A stretch of 64,000 nt of DNA from positions 441,501 through 505,500 of the forward strand of contig NZ_CP053564.1 of the NCBI RefSeq assembly GCF_013155125.1. Direction: 5' to 3'. Source of the DNA: Pseudonocardia broussonetiae. GTDB lineage: Bacteria > Actinomycetota > Actinomycetes > Mycobacteriales > Pseudonocardiaceae. Below the pieces are notes generated by a model that saw only the letters and a list, made by a program, of their open reading frames with translations, made no database searches and was not told where the DNA came from. A program made the translations under genes and the position numbers. Shown piece by piece: positions 43,300 to 53,889 of this stretch (position 1 is the stretch's first letter; each line of letters starts with the position of its first letter).

Positions 43300-44856
43300 T
43301 CAGCGACCGCCCAGCAGACCGCCCAGCACGCCGCCGACGCCGCCCTGCCCGCCGTGCCCGGCCTGCTCGCCGCCGCCGGCACCCGCCACGAGCCCGCCGG
43401 GCGGCAGCTCCGAGGGCTGCACGATGACGAAGCCGCGTCCGGTGAACGACAGCGTGAACCGCTCCCCCGTGCTGCGGCCCATCAGCGTGCCGATGTTGAA
43501 GGTGTCGTTGCTGGTGAGGCCGGTCTGCAGGCTCGCCGACCACGCGACGGCAGCCTGCGGGTCGGCGTAGGTGGGCTGGTCGACGTTGAGGACGACCGGC
43601 GTGCCCTCCGTGGTGATCGCGATCCGGCCGCGGCCGGTGAACTCGCAGTTGAACAGTCCGGCGTTGCTGGCGAACCCGGCGGCGCCGGAGACCCGCGCGA
43701 TGCGGTAGGTCAGCGTCGAGTCGAACGCGAGGACGTTGGCGCCGTTGATGGTGAGGCCGTCGGAGCCGTCGAGGTCGATGAGGTGGACGTCGCTGGCCGC
43801 GTTGGCCAGGAACAGGTCGCCCCGGCCGCTGACCTTCATCAGCGGCACGCCCTCCCCGGTGAGCCGCCGGCGGATCATGTTGCCGATGCCGCCGGAGCCC
43901 AGCGCCTCGAAGCGCAGGTCGCCCTGGTAGGCGACCATCGACCCGGCGCGGGCCATCAGGTCGCCGCCGCCCATCGAGACGCGCGCCATCTTGCCGCCCT
44001 GCTTCTGGATGCCCATGCCGGCGACTTCGGCGTGCTGGGGGCTGAACAGGTCGCTCTGCATGGGAGGGGCTCCTTCGGGCGACGGCGCGAACGGCTGGGG
44101 GGTGGGTGGGGCGGACGGCGGGAACGCCGGAGCCGGGGGAACGGGTGGTGCGGACGGCCAGGCCGCGGCCGGCGCGGACGGCGGTGGCGCGGCGGGGGCC
44201 CGGGGCGCGTCGGGCAGCGGGAGGGCGAACCGGTCCGGGTCCTGAGCGGAGGGAGCGGAGGGCGGCGGCACGACCGGGGGCCAGGACGAGGGCGGCGGGG
44301 CGGCGGCCGGCGGGGCTTGACGGGGCGGCGCGGAGGGCGGGGCGGGCGCAGCAGGCGGGGTGGCCGGCGCGTCGTCGTCGAGGTTCACGCCGTACTCCGC
44401 CGCGATCCCGGCCAGTCCGGAGTCGTAGCCCTGCCCGACCGCGCGCACCCGCCAGCCGCCCTGGCGGCGGTAGACCTCGATGCACACGACGGCGGACTCG
44501 CTGCCGAGCCCGGTCATCTCGAACGTCGACTCCCCGACCGTGGCGACCGGCGGCGGCACCTGCCCGAACGTCGCCGGGCCGCTGCCGTCGAGGCTGGCGG
44601 TGACGACGACCGAGCCGACGTCGGCCGGGACCGCCCGCAGGTCCATCTGGACCAGGTCGCCCCGGCCGCGGCCGTGGTGGTGGGAGACGCCGTCGCCGAG
44701 CGGGTTGTTGAAGAACACGAAGTCGCCGTCGCTGCGCACCCGGCCGGCGGGGCCGAGCAGCAGCGCGGAGACGTCGACCGGGGCGGCGCAGGTCACCGCG
44801 ACCGTGACCAGGTCGACGGTCAGCGGCCGGTTCTCGCCGCGGGTCAGGGGCGTCAC
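43300..44856 (-). CDS. TerD-AIM24 fusion protein
   Basis: A 518-residue single frame. Residues 1-~165 are a TerD/vWA-like tellurite-resistance domain (LTRGENRPLTVDLVTVAV; SDGDFVFFNNPLGDGVSHHH; SAVVCIEVYRRQGGWRVRAVGQGY and GLAGIAAEYGVNLDDD, the Ca-binding type motif). Residues ~175-265 are a Pro/Ala-rich linker. Residues ~275-490 are an AIM24/DUF124 beta-barrel (GGKMARVSMGGGDLMARAGSMVAYQGDLRFE in part; FLANAASDVHLIDLDGSDGLTINGANVLAF; FTGRGFVIVQPSE), with a Gly-rich tail. Start GTG at 44856. Ter proteins act in stress/phage-linked membrane complexes; the fusion is uncommon. Confidence 0.88.
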   Translation of the reverse strand: MTPLTRGENRPLTVDLVTVAVTCAAPVDVSALLLGPAGRVRSDGDFVFFNNPLGDGVSHHHGRGRGDLVQMDLRAVPADVGSVVVTASLDGSGPATFGQVPPPVATVGESTFEMTGLGSESAVVCIEVYRRQGGWRVRAVGQGYDSGLAGIAAEYGVNLDDDAPATPPAAPAPPSAPPRQAPPAAAPPPSSWPPVVPPPSAPSAQDPDRFALPLPDAPRAPAAPPPSAPAAAWPSAPPVPPAPAFPPSAPPTPQPFAPSPEGAPPMQSDLFSPQHAEVAGMGIQKQGGKMARVSMGGGDLMARAGSMVAYQGDLRFEALGSGGIGNMIRRRLTGEGVPLMKVSGRGDLFLANAASDVHLIDLDGSDGLTINGANVLAFDSTLTYRIARVSGAAGFASNAGLFNCEFTGRGRIAITTEGTPVVLNVDQPTYADPQAAVAWSASLQTGLTSNDTFNIGTLMGRSTGERFTLSFTGRGFVIVQPSELPPGGLVAGAGGGEQAGHGGQGGVGGVLGGLLGGR

Positions 44857-44962
44857 ACCGCGGAGTGTGCCACCGGCGCCCGGACCACCGGTAGCCCGCG
44901 CGGGGGCGCGGTGACAGCACCGTGACCAGGTTGTGAGGCGCCGGACGGGGCACCCCGGAGCC

Positions 44963-45415
44963 ATGACGGAGTTCGAGACCGAGCGCACGATGCCGGCGGG
45001 CCCGGACGCGGTGTTCGCCGTGGTGTCCGACCTGGAACGGCTGACCGAGTGGCTGCCCCACGAGATCCGCGTGCGGCCCACCCACGACGACCCGGGCAGC
45101 GACCCGGCCCGCGCGGGCGGCGACGTGACCGAGGTGCACGCCGAGGTGGAGCCGCGCCACGTCGACGCCCACGGGCTCGTCCGGGTGCGCCCCGACCAGA
45201 TGCGCGTCGAGTGGGGCGGCGGCGACTCCACCGACTACGCCGGCTACCTGCAGGTCATGGGCGACGACCCGGACCGCTCGTCGGTGCTGCTGCACCTGTC
45301 CTTCCTCGGCGACCAGCCCGAGACGCGCACCGAGCAGGCCGCCGACGAGGTCCGCCGCGGCCTCGACACGGGCCTGGACAACCTCGCGCGGATGCTGGCC
45401 GAGCGCGCGACCTGA
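44963..45415 (+). CDS. SRPBCC family protein
   Basis: A 150-residue START/Bet v1-like protein: MTEFETERTMPAGPDAVFAVVSDLERLTEWLPHEIRVRP opening typical of polyketide-cyclase-like SRPBCC proteins (quoted in part), ending in an amphipathic helix (GLDTGLDNLARMLAERAT). Small hydrophobic ligand binding is the family role. Followed directly by a strong bidirectional terminator. Confidence 0.85.
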   Translation: MTEFETERTMPAGPDAVFAVVSDLERLTEWLPHEIRVRPTHDDPGSDPARAGGDVTEVHAEVEPRHVDAHGLVRVRPDQMRVEWGGGDSTDYAGYLQVMGDDPDRSSVLLHLSFLGDQPETRTEQAADEVRRGLDTGLDNLARMLAERAT

Positions 45416-45426
45416 GCCCGGACACG

Positions 45427-45463
45427 GGAGAGCCCCCGCCGACGGTGTCGGCGGGGGCTCTCC
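45427..45463. terminator. Bidirectional intrinsic terminator
   Basis: 17-bp perfect stem GGAGAGCCCCCGCCGAC / complement with loop GGT, between the SRPBCC gene (+) and ssrA (-). No long T run, as usual in actinobacteria. Confidence 0.85.
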
Positions 45464-45469
45464 ACGGGG

Positions 45470-45838
45470 TGGAGGTGCCGGGAATCGAACCCGGGTCCTC
45501 CGTCGCTCCACAAGGGCTTCTCCGTGCGCAGTCCGCAATGCCTCTACTCGGATCCACCGGTCACGCGAACAAGCCGGTGTGACGATCCCAGTCGCTGTTT
45601 GCTGTCCCCGTCCACCCCGCGACCGGGCGGACGGGTGAGCTCCCTAGCTGATGCCGGGATCCGCGGCGGGAGCGCCCGCGGGCCGACAGAGTCGCACTCG
45701 CCTCAGGCGGCGAGGGCGAACTCGCGCTGACTGGAGTCGGCGCTTATAGGTTTGCGACGGGTGGTTAACGAGATCATCGTCGCCTTCCTCGGCACGCTTC
45801 CCCTTGATCGACGAACGAAGTCGAAACCGTTCACCCCC
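45470..45838 (-). ncRNA. ssrA: tmRNA
   Basis: 369 nt on the minus strand. The 5' end GGGGGTGAACGGTTTCGACTTCG and 3' end ending GTTCGATTCCCGGCACCTCCA pair as the tRNA-like acceptor; both parallel the Mycobacterium tuberculosis tmRNA. The tag reading frame after ACCTATAAGC is GCC GAC TCC AGT CAG..., giving ADSSQREFALAA and a TGA stop. It rescues stalled ribosomes with SmpB, encoded two genes upstream. CCA is not encoded. Confidence 0.95.
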
Positions 45839-45929
45839 TGGAGCACGCCCGGCCTTCGGACGTTCGTACAGCCTAACGCCTATCGCCGCCGACATCATCC
45901 CGGTTGGCCCGCACACACCTCCCGGGGTC

Positions 45930-45955
45930 CGCACACAGGGCCGGACCTGTGTGCG
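45930..45955. terminator. Hairpin downstream of the amidohydrolase gene
   Basis: Perfect 10-bp arms CGCACACAGG / CCTGTGTGCG, loop GCCGGA; further partial copies of CGCACAC and CTGTGTGCG flank it. Likely ends the prfB-to-amidohydrolase transcript before the ssrA promoter. No T run. Confidence 0.45.
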
Positions 45956-46020
45956 ACCACCGGATCCTGTGTGCGAGCCGCCGGGGGTGGGCGGGGTGGG
46001 GCGGGTCGCGGCGGGGCGGG

Positions 46021-46935
46021 TCAGGTGGACGCGACGCCGAGCAGCCGCGCCGGCGTGTCGTGCAGCACCGCGCGCAGGAACGGGGCGCCGAGCCGCTCGT
46101 CGGCCGCCGCCCACCCCGCGACGGCCGCCACCTGCTCGTGCACGCCGTAGGGGATGTTCGGGAAGTCGCTGCCGTAGACCACGCGGTCGGCGACGTCGAC
46201 CAGCCGCGACGCCCAGTCGTCCGGCAGCGGCGTCATCGCCTGCGTGAACGCGGTGCCCACCATCGTCGTGTCGATGTGCACGCGCGGGTGGCGGCCGACG
46301 AGGTCGAGCGCGCCGGCGAAGTCGGGCATCCCGGCGTGCGCGAGCACGACCGGCAGCGTCGGGTGCTCGGCCAGCACCTCGCCGAACACGTCGAGCCCGG
46401 TGTGCGCGCCGGGGATCGGGCCGTGCCCGCAGTGCACCACCGCGGGCACGCCGGCCTCGGCGAGCAGACCCCAGGCCGGGCGCAGCAGCGGGTCGCGCGG
46501 GTCGAACGAGCCGACCTGCACGTGCACCTTCACCACGCGGGCGCCCGCGGAGACCGCCGCGCCCAGGTAGTCGGTGACGTCGGGCTCGGGGTAGAGCGTG
46601 GCCGTGGGGACCGCGCCGGGCGTGCGTGCGGCGAAGTCGGTGACCCACTCGGTGAGCCAGCGGCCCATGCCCGGCTTGTGCGGGTACACCAGCGGCGCGA
46701 ACGCCCGCACCCCGAGCTTCTCCAGCGTGGCCACCCGCTCGTCGGGCGTGGTGCGGTAGTGGATCGGCCAGGCCGTGCCGTAGTGCTCCGCGGCGCGGTC
46801 GAAGAAGGCCCACACCTTGTCCATCACGCGGTCGGGCAGGAAGTGCACGTGCGCGTCGACGAGCCCGGGCACGCCGAGCTCGTCGAGGAAGCGCGGGACG
46901 TCGGTGTCGTCGAGCGGAGGGGCGGGGACCGTCAC
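46021..46935 (-). CDS. Amidohydrolase family protein (TIM-barrel metallohydrolase)
   Basis: A 304-residue protein. Metal motif [15 protein letters not shown] (HxH) near the N-terminus, later [26 protein letters not shown] and [13 protein letters not shown], which place the other His and Asp ligands as in the amidohydrolase-2/ACMSD-like group. Substrate unknown. GTG start overlaps the smpB stop, so it is cotranscribed with smpB and lies between smpB and ssrA. Confidence 0.87.
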   Translation of the reverse strand: MTVPAPPLDDTDVPRFLDELGVPGLVDAHVHFLPDRVMDKVWAFFDRAAEHYGTAWPIHYRTTPDERVATLEKLGVRAFAPLVYPHKPGMGRWLTEWVTDFAARTPGAVPTATLYPEPDVTDYLGAAVSAGARVVKVHVQVGSFDPRDPLLRPAWGLLAEAGVPAVVHCGHGPIPGAHTGLDVFGEVLAEHPTLPVVLAHAGMPDFAGALDLVGRHPRVHIDTTMVGTAFTQAMTPLPDDWASRLVDVADRVVYGSDFPNIPYGVHEQVAAVAGWAAADERLGAPFLRAVLHDTPARLLGVAST

Positions 46936-47420
46936 CTGCGCAGCTCGCGCGCACGGCCCTTCGCGGCCCGGCCGAACGCCTTCTGGATCTCGCGCTGCGC
47001 GTCGCGCTTGGCCAGGTCGGTGCGCTTGTCGTAGCTCTTCTTGCCGCGCGCCAGCGCCAGCTCGCACTTGACCTTGCCGTCGGAGAAGTACAGCGAGAGC
47101 GGCACCAGCGACAGCCCGCCCTCCTTGATCTTGCCGATCAGGCGGTCGATCTCGCCGCGGTGCAGCAGCAGCTTGCGCGTGCGGCGCGGCTCGTGGTTGG
47201 TCCAGCTGCCCTGCGTGTACTCGGGGATGTGCAGCCCGCGCAGCCAGATCTCGCCGTCGTCGACGGTGGCGAACGCGTCCACCAGCGACGCCCGGCCCAG
47301 CCGCAGGCTCTTCACCTCGGTGCCGAGCAGCGCCACCCCGGCCTCGTACTCGTCGAGCACGGCGTAGTCGTGGCGCGCGCGGCGGTTCTGCGCGATCACC
47401 TTGCGCCCCGTTTCCTTCAC
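46932..47420 (-). CDS. smpB: SsrA-binding protein SmpB
   Basis: A 162-residue Smp[72 protein letters not shown] and [17 protein letters not shown] (each cited in part), with the basic C-terminal tail [19 protein letters not shown]. Binds tmRNA for trans-translation. In the order prfB-ftsE-ftsX-smpB common in actinobacteria. Confidence 0.97.
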   Translation of the reverse strand: MKETGRKVIAQNRRARHDYAVLDEYEAGVALLGTEVKSLRLGRASLVDAFATVDDGEIWLRGLHIPEYTQGSWTNHEPRRTRKLLLHRGEIDRLIGKIKEGGLSLVPLSLYFSDGKVKCELALARGKKSYDKRTDLAKRDAQREIQKAFGRAAKGRARELRR

Positions 47421-47458
47421 CCCTCCAGCTTACGCGGAGGGGCCACCCGGTTGCCGCG

Positions 47459-48357
47459 CTACAGGCGCACGTAGAGGCGCAGCGTCACGTAGCCGGTGAC
47501 GGCCGCGATGCCCGCGCCGACCATGAGCAGGATCGGCGAGACCCACACGATGTCGGCCAGCTCGATCGGCGGCACGACGCCGTTGCTGACGATCCCCGAC
47601 AGCAGCTGGTCGATGAACAGGAACTTGCCCGCGACCAGCCCCGCCGACGCGATCAGCGCACCCACGACGCCGGTGACCACGGCCTCGATGAGGAACGGCA
47701 GCTGCGTGTACCAGCGCGTGGCGCCGACCAGCCGCATGACGCCGACCTCCGTGCGCCGCGTGTACGCCGAGACCTGCACGGTGTTGGAGATCAGCAGCAG
47801 CGCCGCGACGGCCTGCACCAGCGCGAGCGCGAACGTCACGTTCCGGACGCCGCCGAGGAAGTCGAACAGCTTGGCGACGACGGCGCGCTGGTCGATGACG
47901 TTGCGGACGCCGACCTGCCCGGTCATCGCCTGAGTGACGGCCGTAGCGCCCGCCTCCTGGTCGGCGAGCCGCACCCGCAGGGTGGCGGGCAGCGACTGCG
48001 GCCGCACGACGTCGGCCAGCGCCTGCCCGGCGAACAGCTCCAGGTAGCGCTCGTAGGCCTGCTGCTGGCTCTCGAACCGGACGGAGTCGACGAGCGGCGA
48101 GCCCTCCAGCGTCGCCCGCAGCCCCGAGCACACCGGCTGGCTGCAGTCGGTGTCGGCGGCGGACACGTCGGCGGTGAGCGCGACCTGCACCTCGACGCGG
48201 TCGCTGTAGAGCTGCTCGGTGCGGTCGATCGTGCGCACGGCGAGCAGGCCGGTGCCGACCAGGCCCAGCGAGATCGCGGTGGTCAGCACCATCGCGATCG
48301 TCATCGTGACGTTGCGGCGCAGGCCGGTGAGGACCTCCCGCGTGACGAAGTCGGCCC

Positions 48358-48361
<4 letters not shown>
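47459..48361 (-). CDS. ftsX: Cell division protein FtsX
   Basis: A 300-residue permease-like FtsX. Four membrane helices: one at residues ~20-43 before the large extracellular domain (with a Cys pair [10 protein letters not shown]), then three after residue 170 ([56 protein letters not shown]). It regulates peptidoglycan hydrolases with FtsE. ATG overlaps the ftsE stop. Confidence 0.95.
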
Positions 48362-49047
<686 letters not shown>

Positions 49048-49098
49048 GCGGCGTGACGATACGCAGGTGCCCGCGACGTTCCGCCGCCGCCCCGCGGG

Positions 49099-50211
<1,113 letters not shown>

Positions 50212-50235
50212 AACGCTCCAGGGTACGCGGCGGGC

Positions 50236-50751
50236 TCAGACGTCCGGGACGGCGTCCAGCAGGCGCAGCACGGCCCGGGTGTGGGCGACGACGAAGTCGG
50301 CGACGGCCTTGCGGTACGGGTCCTGCTCGCCCTTGGCGGTGGCCTTCGCGGCGGCGAGCCGCTCGCTGTAGGCCTCGCGGGCGCTGCCGACGAGCGCGGC
50401 CCGCTGCTTGGGCGAGAGCGACCCGGCGTGCAGCAGCCGGAGCACCAGGGGGCTGCGGACCGGGTCGGACGGAGGCCCCGACGCCAGCCAGGCGGTGAAC
50501 GAGCGCCTGCCCGCGGCGGTGATCGCGTACTGCTGCGACGCCCGGGGGCCCTGCTTGCCGAGCTTGAGCAGCCCGGCCTCCGCGAGCGCGGGGAGCTCGC
50601 GGTAGACCTGGCTGCGGGTGACCGCGAAGAACGCGCCGAACCGCTCCCCCGCCTGCGCCACGAGCTCGCCGCCGCTCATCGGACCGGCGTGCAGCAGGCC
50701 CAGCAGTGCGGCGGCGGTGGCGTTGACGGGCGTCGCCCTGGCGGGTGGCAT
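50236..50751 (-). CDS. PadR family transcriptional regulator
   Basis: A 171-residue protein. N-terminal winged helix ALLGLLHAGPMSGGELVAQA, FAVTRSQVYRELPALAEAGLLKLG and YAITAAGRRSFTAWLASGP (in part), then a C-terminal dimerisation helix region as in PadR-s1/Vir-type regulators. GGAGGG precedes the ATG at 50749-50751. Effector unknown. Confidence 0.9.
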   Translation of the reverse strand: MPPARATPVNATAAALLGLLHAGPMSGGELVAQAGERFGAFFAVTRSQVYRELPALAEAGLLKLGKQGPRASQQYAITAAGRRSFTAWLASGPPSDPVRSPLVLRLLHAGSLSPKQRAALVGSAREAYSERLAAAKATAKGEQDPYRKAVADFVVAHTRAVLRLLDAVPDV

Positions 50752-50842
50752 CCCTCCACCGTGCCATCCCCTCGGCACGCCTGCAGGCCGACCGGGGCCG
50801 GACGGCGTAACGCCCGGAGGACCACTCCCGCCGCGATCAGCC

Positions 50843-50884
50843 CGTGAGTGGCGATCGTGGCCCTGGCCACGATCGCCACTCACG
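50843..50884. repeat. Hairpin repeat, copy 3
   Basis: Perfect 20-bp arms CGTGAGTGGCGATCGTGGCC and complement with a 2-nt loop (CT). It sits 5 bp past the stop of the acyl-CoA dehydrogenase gene. Only the outer 9 bp match the other copies; the inner stem differs on both sides. Confidence 0.88.
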
Positions 50885-50889
50885 AGGGG

Positions 50890-51906
50890 TCAGCCGATGG
50901 TCAGCTCCGCGATCCGGGCGCGGTGGGCGTCGGCGTCGCCGAACTGGCCGGCGAGGCGCTTGGCGCGCTTGTAGAAGAAGTGCGCCTCGTGCTCCCACGT
51001 GTACCCGATGCCGCCGTGGTACTGGATCATCGCCTGGGTCGCCGCGACGGCCGCGTCGCCCGCCTTGGCCTTGGCGACGGCGACGGCGAGGTCGGCCCCG
51101 TCGAGCCCGGTGTCGACGGCGTGCGCCGCGTAGAGCACCGCGTGCTCGGCCAGGGTGACCGCCACGTGCAGGTCTGCCAGCGCGTGCTTGATCGCCTGGA
51201 ACGAGCCGACGGGCACGCCGAACTGCTGGCGGTCCTTGTCGTAGGCAACGGTGCGCGTGATCGCCTCGCGGGCGATGCCGGCCAGGTCTGCGGCCACGAG
51301 CACGACCGCCCGCGCCTCCAGCTCGGCGACGACCTCGGCGGTGGCGCCGGGCAGCGCCTCCCCCTCGCCCGCCTCGACGGACGCGAGCCGCGTCGTGCCG
51401 TCGTAGGAGCCCTGCGGGGTGGCGGTGGCGCCGGTGACGAGCACGAGCCCGTCGCCGGAGCGGGCGACGACCACGTCGGCCAGCGCCCCGTACTCGACGG
51501 CCGGGAGCGTGCCCGGCGCGCTGCCGCGCAGGGTGAACGCGCCGACGGCGTCGCCGGAGGCGAGCCGCGGCAGCCACGCGGCCTGCTGCTCGGGCGAGCC
51601 GGCGAGCCGGATCGCCTCCGCGGCCAGCACGGTGCCGCGCCACGGCCCGGGCGCGGCGCCCGCGCCCAGCGCACGGCCGATCACCTGGGCCTCGACGAGC
51701 CCGAGGCCGAGGCCGTCGTGCTCCTCGGGGACGGTGACGGCGAGCCAGCCCTGCTCGGCGGCGGCCTTCCACAGCGAGGCCGGGTGACCGTCGCCGGACG
51801 GGTCCTCGAACACGCCGCGCACGGCCTCGAGATCGAACCGCCCGGCCAGGTAGGAGCGGACCGCGCCGTCGAACGCCTGCTGGTCCTCATCGAGGGCGAA
51901 GAACAC
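50890..51906 (-). CDS. Acyl-CoA dehydrogenase, short partner subunit
   Basis: A 338-residue acyl-CoA dehydrogenase-like protein from the GTG at 51906. LWKAAAEQGWLAVTVPEEHDGLGLGLVE, YDKDRQQFGVPVGSFQAIKHALADLHV and QYHGGIGYTWEHEAHFFYKRAK are family signatures (in part). It is shorter and more divergent than its neighbour, with a weakly conserved middle domain. Unequal adjacent pairs of this kind form alpha2beta2 enzymes in actinobacterial steroid side-chain degradation (established for FadE28/29). GTG follows the upstream gene by 8 bp. Confidence 0.88.
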   Translation of the reverse strand: MFFALDEDQQAFDGAVRSYLAGRFDLEAVRGVFEDPSGDGHPASLWKAAAEQGWLAVTVPEEHDGLGLGLVEAQVIGRALGAGAAPGPWRGTVLAAEAIRLAGSPEQQAAWLPRLASGDAVGAFTLRGSAPGTLPAVEYGALADVVVARSGDGLVLVTGATATPQGSYDGTTRLASVEAGEGEALPGATAEVVAELEARAVVLVAADLAGIAREAITRTVAYDKDRQQFGVPVGSFQAIKHALADLHVAVTLAEHAVLYAAHAVDTGLDGADLAVAVAKAKAGDAAVAATQAMIQYHGGIGYTWEHEAHFFYKRAKRLAGQFGDADAHRARIAELTIG

Positions 51907-51914
51907 GGTGACTC

Positions 51915-53084
51915 CTATCGGGGCAGGCCGAGCACGCGCTCGGCGGTGACGTTGCGCTGGACCTGCGAGGAGCCGCCCCAGATGGTGACCGACCGCGACC
52001 ACATCGCCTGGGCGTGCAGCGGGCGGAGGTCGAGGTCGCCGAGGGAGTCGAGCGTGGCGTCGTCGCCCAGGATCTCGTCGAAGACCTCCCAGAGGTCCTG
52101 CGAGGGCTCCGACCAGATGAGCTTGGTCATCGACGCCTCGAAGCCGAGGTCGCGACCCTGCTCGACCTGGGTCTGCACGTGCATGGCGTGGTAGCGCAGG
52201 CACTCCAGGTCGGTGAGGACGCGGGCGAGCTTGCCCCTGATGACGGGGTCGGTGTCGCGGCCCAGCCGCTTCGCCACGTCGACGACCTCGTCGTACTGGC
52301 GGCGGAACTCGGTGTACTGCGCGATGCCCGAGGCGCCGCGCTCGAAGGACAGCAGGAGCATGGCGGTGCGCCAGCCCTCGCCGATCTCGCCGAGGACCTC
52401 GGTGGCGGGCACGCGGGCGTCGGAGAAGAAGACCTCGCCGAACTCGCTCGCGCCGCTCATCTGCTTGAGCGGGCGGGCGTCGACGCCGTCCTGGTGCATG
52501 TCGATGAGCAGCATCGAGATGCCGCGGTGCTTCTGCGAGCCCGCCTCGGTGCGCACGAGCGTGAAGATCTTGTCGCCGTGCACGGCGTTGGTGGTCCACA
52601 CCTTCTGCCCGTTGACGACGAAGTCGTCGCCGTCGCGCACGCCCTTCGTGGCCACGGCCGCGAGGTCGGAGCCGGCGCCGGGCTCGGAGAAGCCCTGGCA
52701 CCAGATGACCTCGTTGCGCAGCAGCGGGCCGATGATCTCCTTCTTCTGCGCGTCCGTGCCGATCGCCATCACGGTCGGGGCGAGGAACGTCAGGGCCAGC
52801 GGGTTGACCGAGCGCGGCGCGTTCGCCAGGACCATCTCGGCGTCGTAGATCGCCTTCATGCCGGGCGTGCCGCCCCGGCCGCCGTACTCGGTGGGCCACT
52901 GGATGCCCGCGAAGCCGGCGAGCGCCTTGTCGCGCTCCCAGTCGCGGCGCAGCCGGAAGCTCTCGTCGTCGTCGAGGGACTCCCAGAAGCCGGGACGCGT
53001 CCACTCGTTCGGGATGTTCGCCGAGAGCCAGGAGCGCAGCTCGCTGCGGAACTCCTCCTCGGCGGCGGTGTAGGTCAGATCCAT
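51915..53084 (-). CDS. Acyl-CoA dehydrogenase, large partner subunit
   Basis: A 389-residue acyl-CoA dehydrogenase: FAGIQWPTEYGGRGGTPGMKAIYDAEM, WCQGFSEPGAGSDLAAVATKG (FAD/substrate loop), FVVNGQKVWTTNAVHGD and IWGGSSQVQRNVTAERVLGLPR (each in part). I choose ATG 53084, with AGGAGG 8 bp upstream, over GTG 53090. Forms a likely heteromer with the next gene. Substrate unknown; a steroid or long-branched acyl-CoA is possible. Confidence 0.92.
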   Translation of the reverse strand: MDLTYTAAEEEFRSELRSWLSANIPNEWTRPGFWESLDDDESFRLRRDWERDKALAGFAGIQWPTEYGGRGGTPGMKAIYDAEMVLANAPRSVNPLALTFLAPTVMAIGTDAQKKEIIGPLLRNEVIWCQGFSEPGAGSDLAAVATKGVRDGDDFVVNGQKVWTTNAVHGDKIFTLVRTEAGSQKHRGISMLLIDMHQDGVDARPLKQMSGASEFGEVFFSDARVPATEVLGEIGEGWRTAMLLLSFERGASGIAQYTEFRRQYDEVVDVAKRLGRDTDPVIRGKLARVLTDLECLRYHAMHVQTQVEQGRDLGFEASMTKLIWSEPSQDLWEVFDEILGDDATLDSLGDLDLRPLHAQAMWSRSVTIWGGSSQVQRNVTAERVLGLPR

Positions 53085-53184
53085 GTTCACGGCCTCCTCG
53101 CGCGGTACCGCCCACCTTGGCATACCCGGCAGTAACCCTGCAGCGCCGTGTGCGTGAACGGTGGCCTCCCCGTACCCTCCGGCC

Positions 53185-53427
53185 ATGCGCAGCGAGCGTG
53201 TGACGGTGAGCCTGCCGGCCGAACTGGTCGCCGAGGCCCGCGGCGCGGTGCGCCGGGGCGCGGCGTCGAGCATGTCCGCCTACATCGCCGAGGCCGTGGC
53301 CGCGCGCCAGGTGCGGGAGCGGACCCTGGCCACCCTCGAGGACCTCTACGGCGGCCCGCCGCCGCCCGACGAGCTCGACGAGGCCCGGCGCACGCTGCGG
53401 CTCGCGCCGCCCGCGGCCGCGGTCTAG
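53185..53427 (+). CDS. Ribbon-helix-helix antitoxin-like protein
   Basis: An 80-residue protein from ATG 53185: RSERVTVSLPAELVAEARGA is a ribbon strand plus helix of the MetJ/Arc type, followed by a short acidic tail (DLYGGPPPPDELDEARRTL). A PIN-like gene follows 26 bp downstream in the same direction. The pair reads as a VapBC-type toxin-antitoxin. Confidence 0.78.
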   Translation: MRSERVTVSLPAELVAEARGAVRRGAASSMSAYIAEAVAARQVRERTLATLEDLYGGPPPPDELDEARRTLRLAPPAAAV

Positions 53428-53453
53428 GGGCGGCCGCGCATGGGTACCACCCT

Positions 53454-53846
53454 GTGATCGGCGGCCGCGTCCTCGACGCCTCCGCCCTCATCGCCTTCGC
53501 CACCGGCCGCCCGGTCTACGTCCGCGCGCTGGTCTGGGCCGCCGTCGAGGCCAACATCGTCCTGGCGGTGCCCAGCGCCGCGCTCAGCCGAGCGTGGTCG
53601 GTGCTCTCCCCCGAGCACCACGCCGCGCTGGGCGTGCTGCTCGACCTGCCCATCACCGTGATCGACCAGCTCGACCCGCGCGCCGCGCAGGAGTCGGGCC
53701 TGCTGATGGCCGAGTCCGGGGGCGACGACCTGTCAGCCGGGCAGGTCACGCTGAGCGCCCGGCGGCGCGGGTGGCCGGCGGTCACGGGCGAGCCGTGGGC
53801 GCTGCGCAAGCTCGACACCGGGGTGGCGATAGAAGAGCTGCCGTGA
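53454..53846 (+). CDS. PIN-domain-like protein (putative VapC toxin)
   Basis: A 130-residue protein from a GTG. VIGGRVLDASALIAFATGR holds the first acidic residue of a PIN nuclease; the last strand region DDLSAGQVTLSARRRGWPAVTGE gives a second acidic site, but a full D/E/D/D set is not certain. VapC toxins cleave RNA. The TGA stop lies inside a CGTGAGTGG hairpin repeat (53841-53884), so the natural C-terminus may have been altered. Confidence 0.75.
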   Translation: MIGGRVLDASALIAFATGRPVYVRALVWAAVEANIVLAVPSAALSRAWSVLSPEHHAALGVLLDLPITVIDQLDPRAAQESGLLMAESGGDDLSAGQVTLSARRRGWPAVTGEPWALRKLDTGVAIEELP

Positions 53847-53884
53847 GTGGATACGAGTGCCAGGGCACTCGTATCCACTCACGG
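53841..53884. repeat. Hairpin repeat, copy 4
   Basis: Arms CCGTGAGTGGATACGAGTGC and complement, loop CAGG. Arms identical to copy 1 (37481-37524). Contains the stop codon of the PIN-like gene and lies 6 bp from the stop of the convergent phosphatase gene. Confidence 0.9.
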
Positions 53885-53889
53885 GTCGG

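Noticed and set aside
43193..45538. Very long antisense and alternative-frame ORFs (also at 291-1955, 18711-20573, 26646-30137, 39325-41187, 60889-62952)
   Set aside because: Typical high-GC shadows: low-complexity Arg/Ala/Gly/Pro or Asp/Arg sequences opposite genes with full motif sets.
45752..46247. Plus-strand ORFs over the ssrA 5' region
   Set aside because: They overlap the tmRNA 5' domain and a hairpin-rich spacer and carry no family motif.
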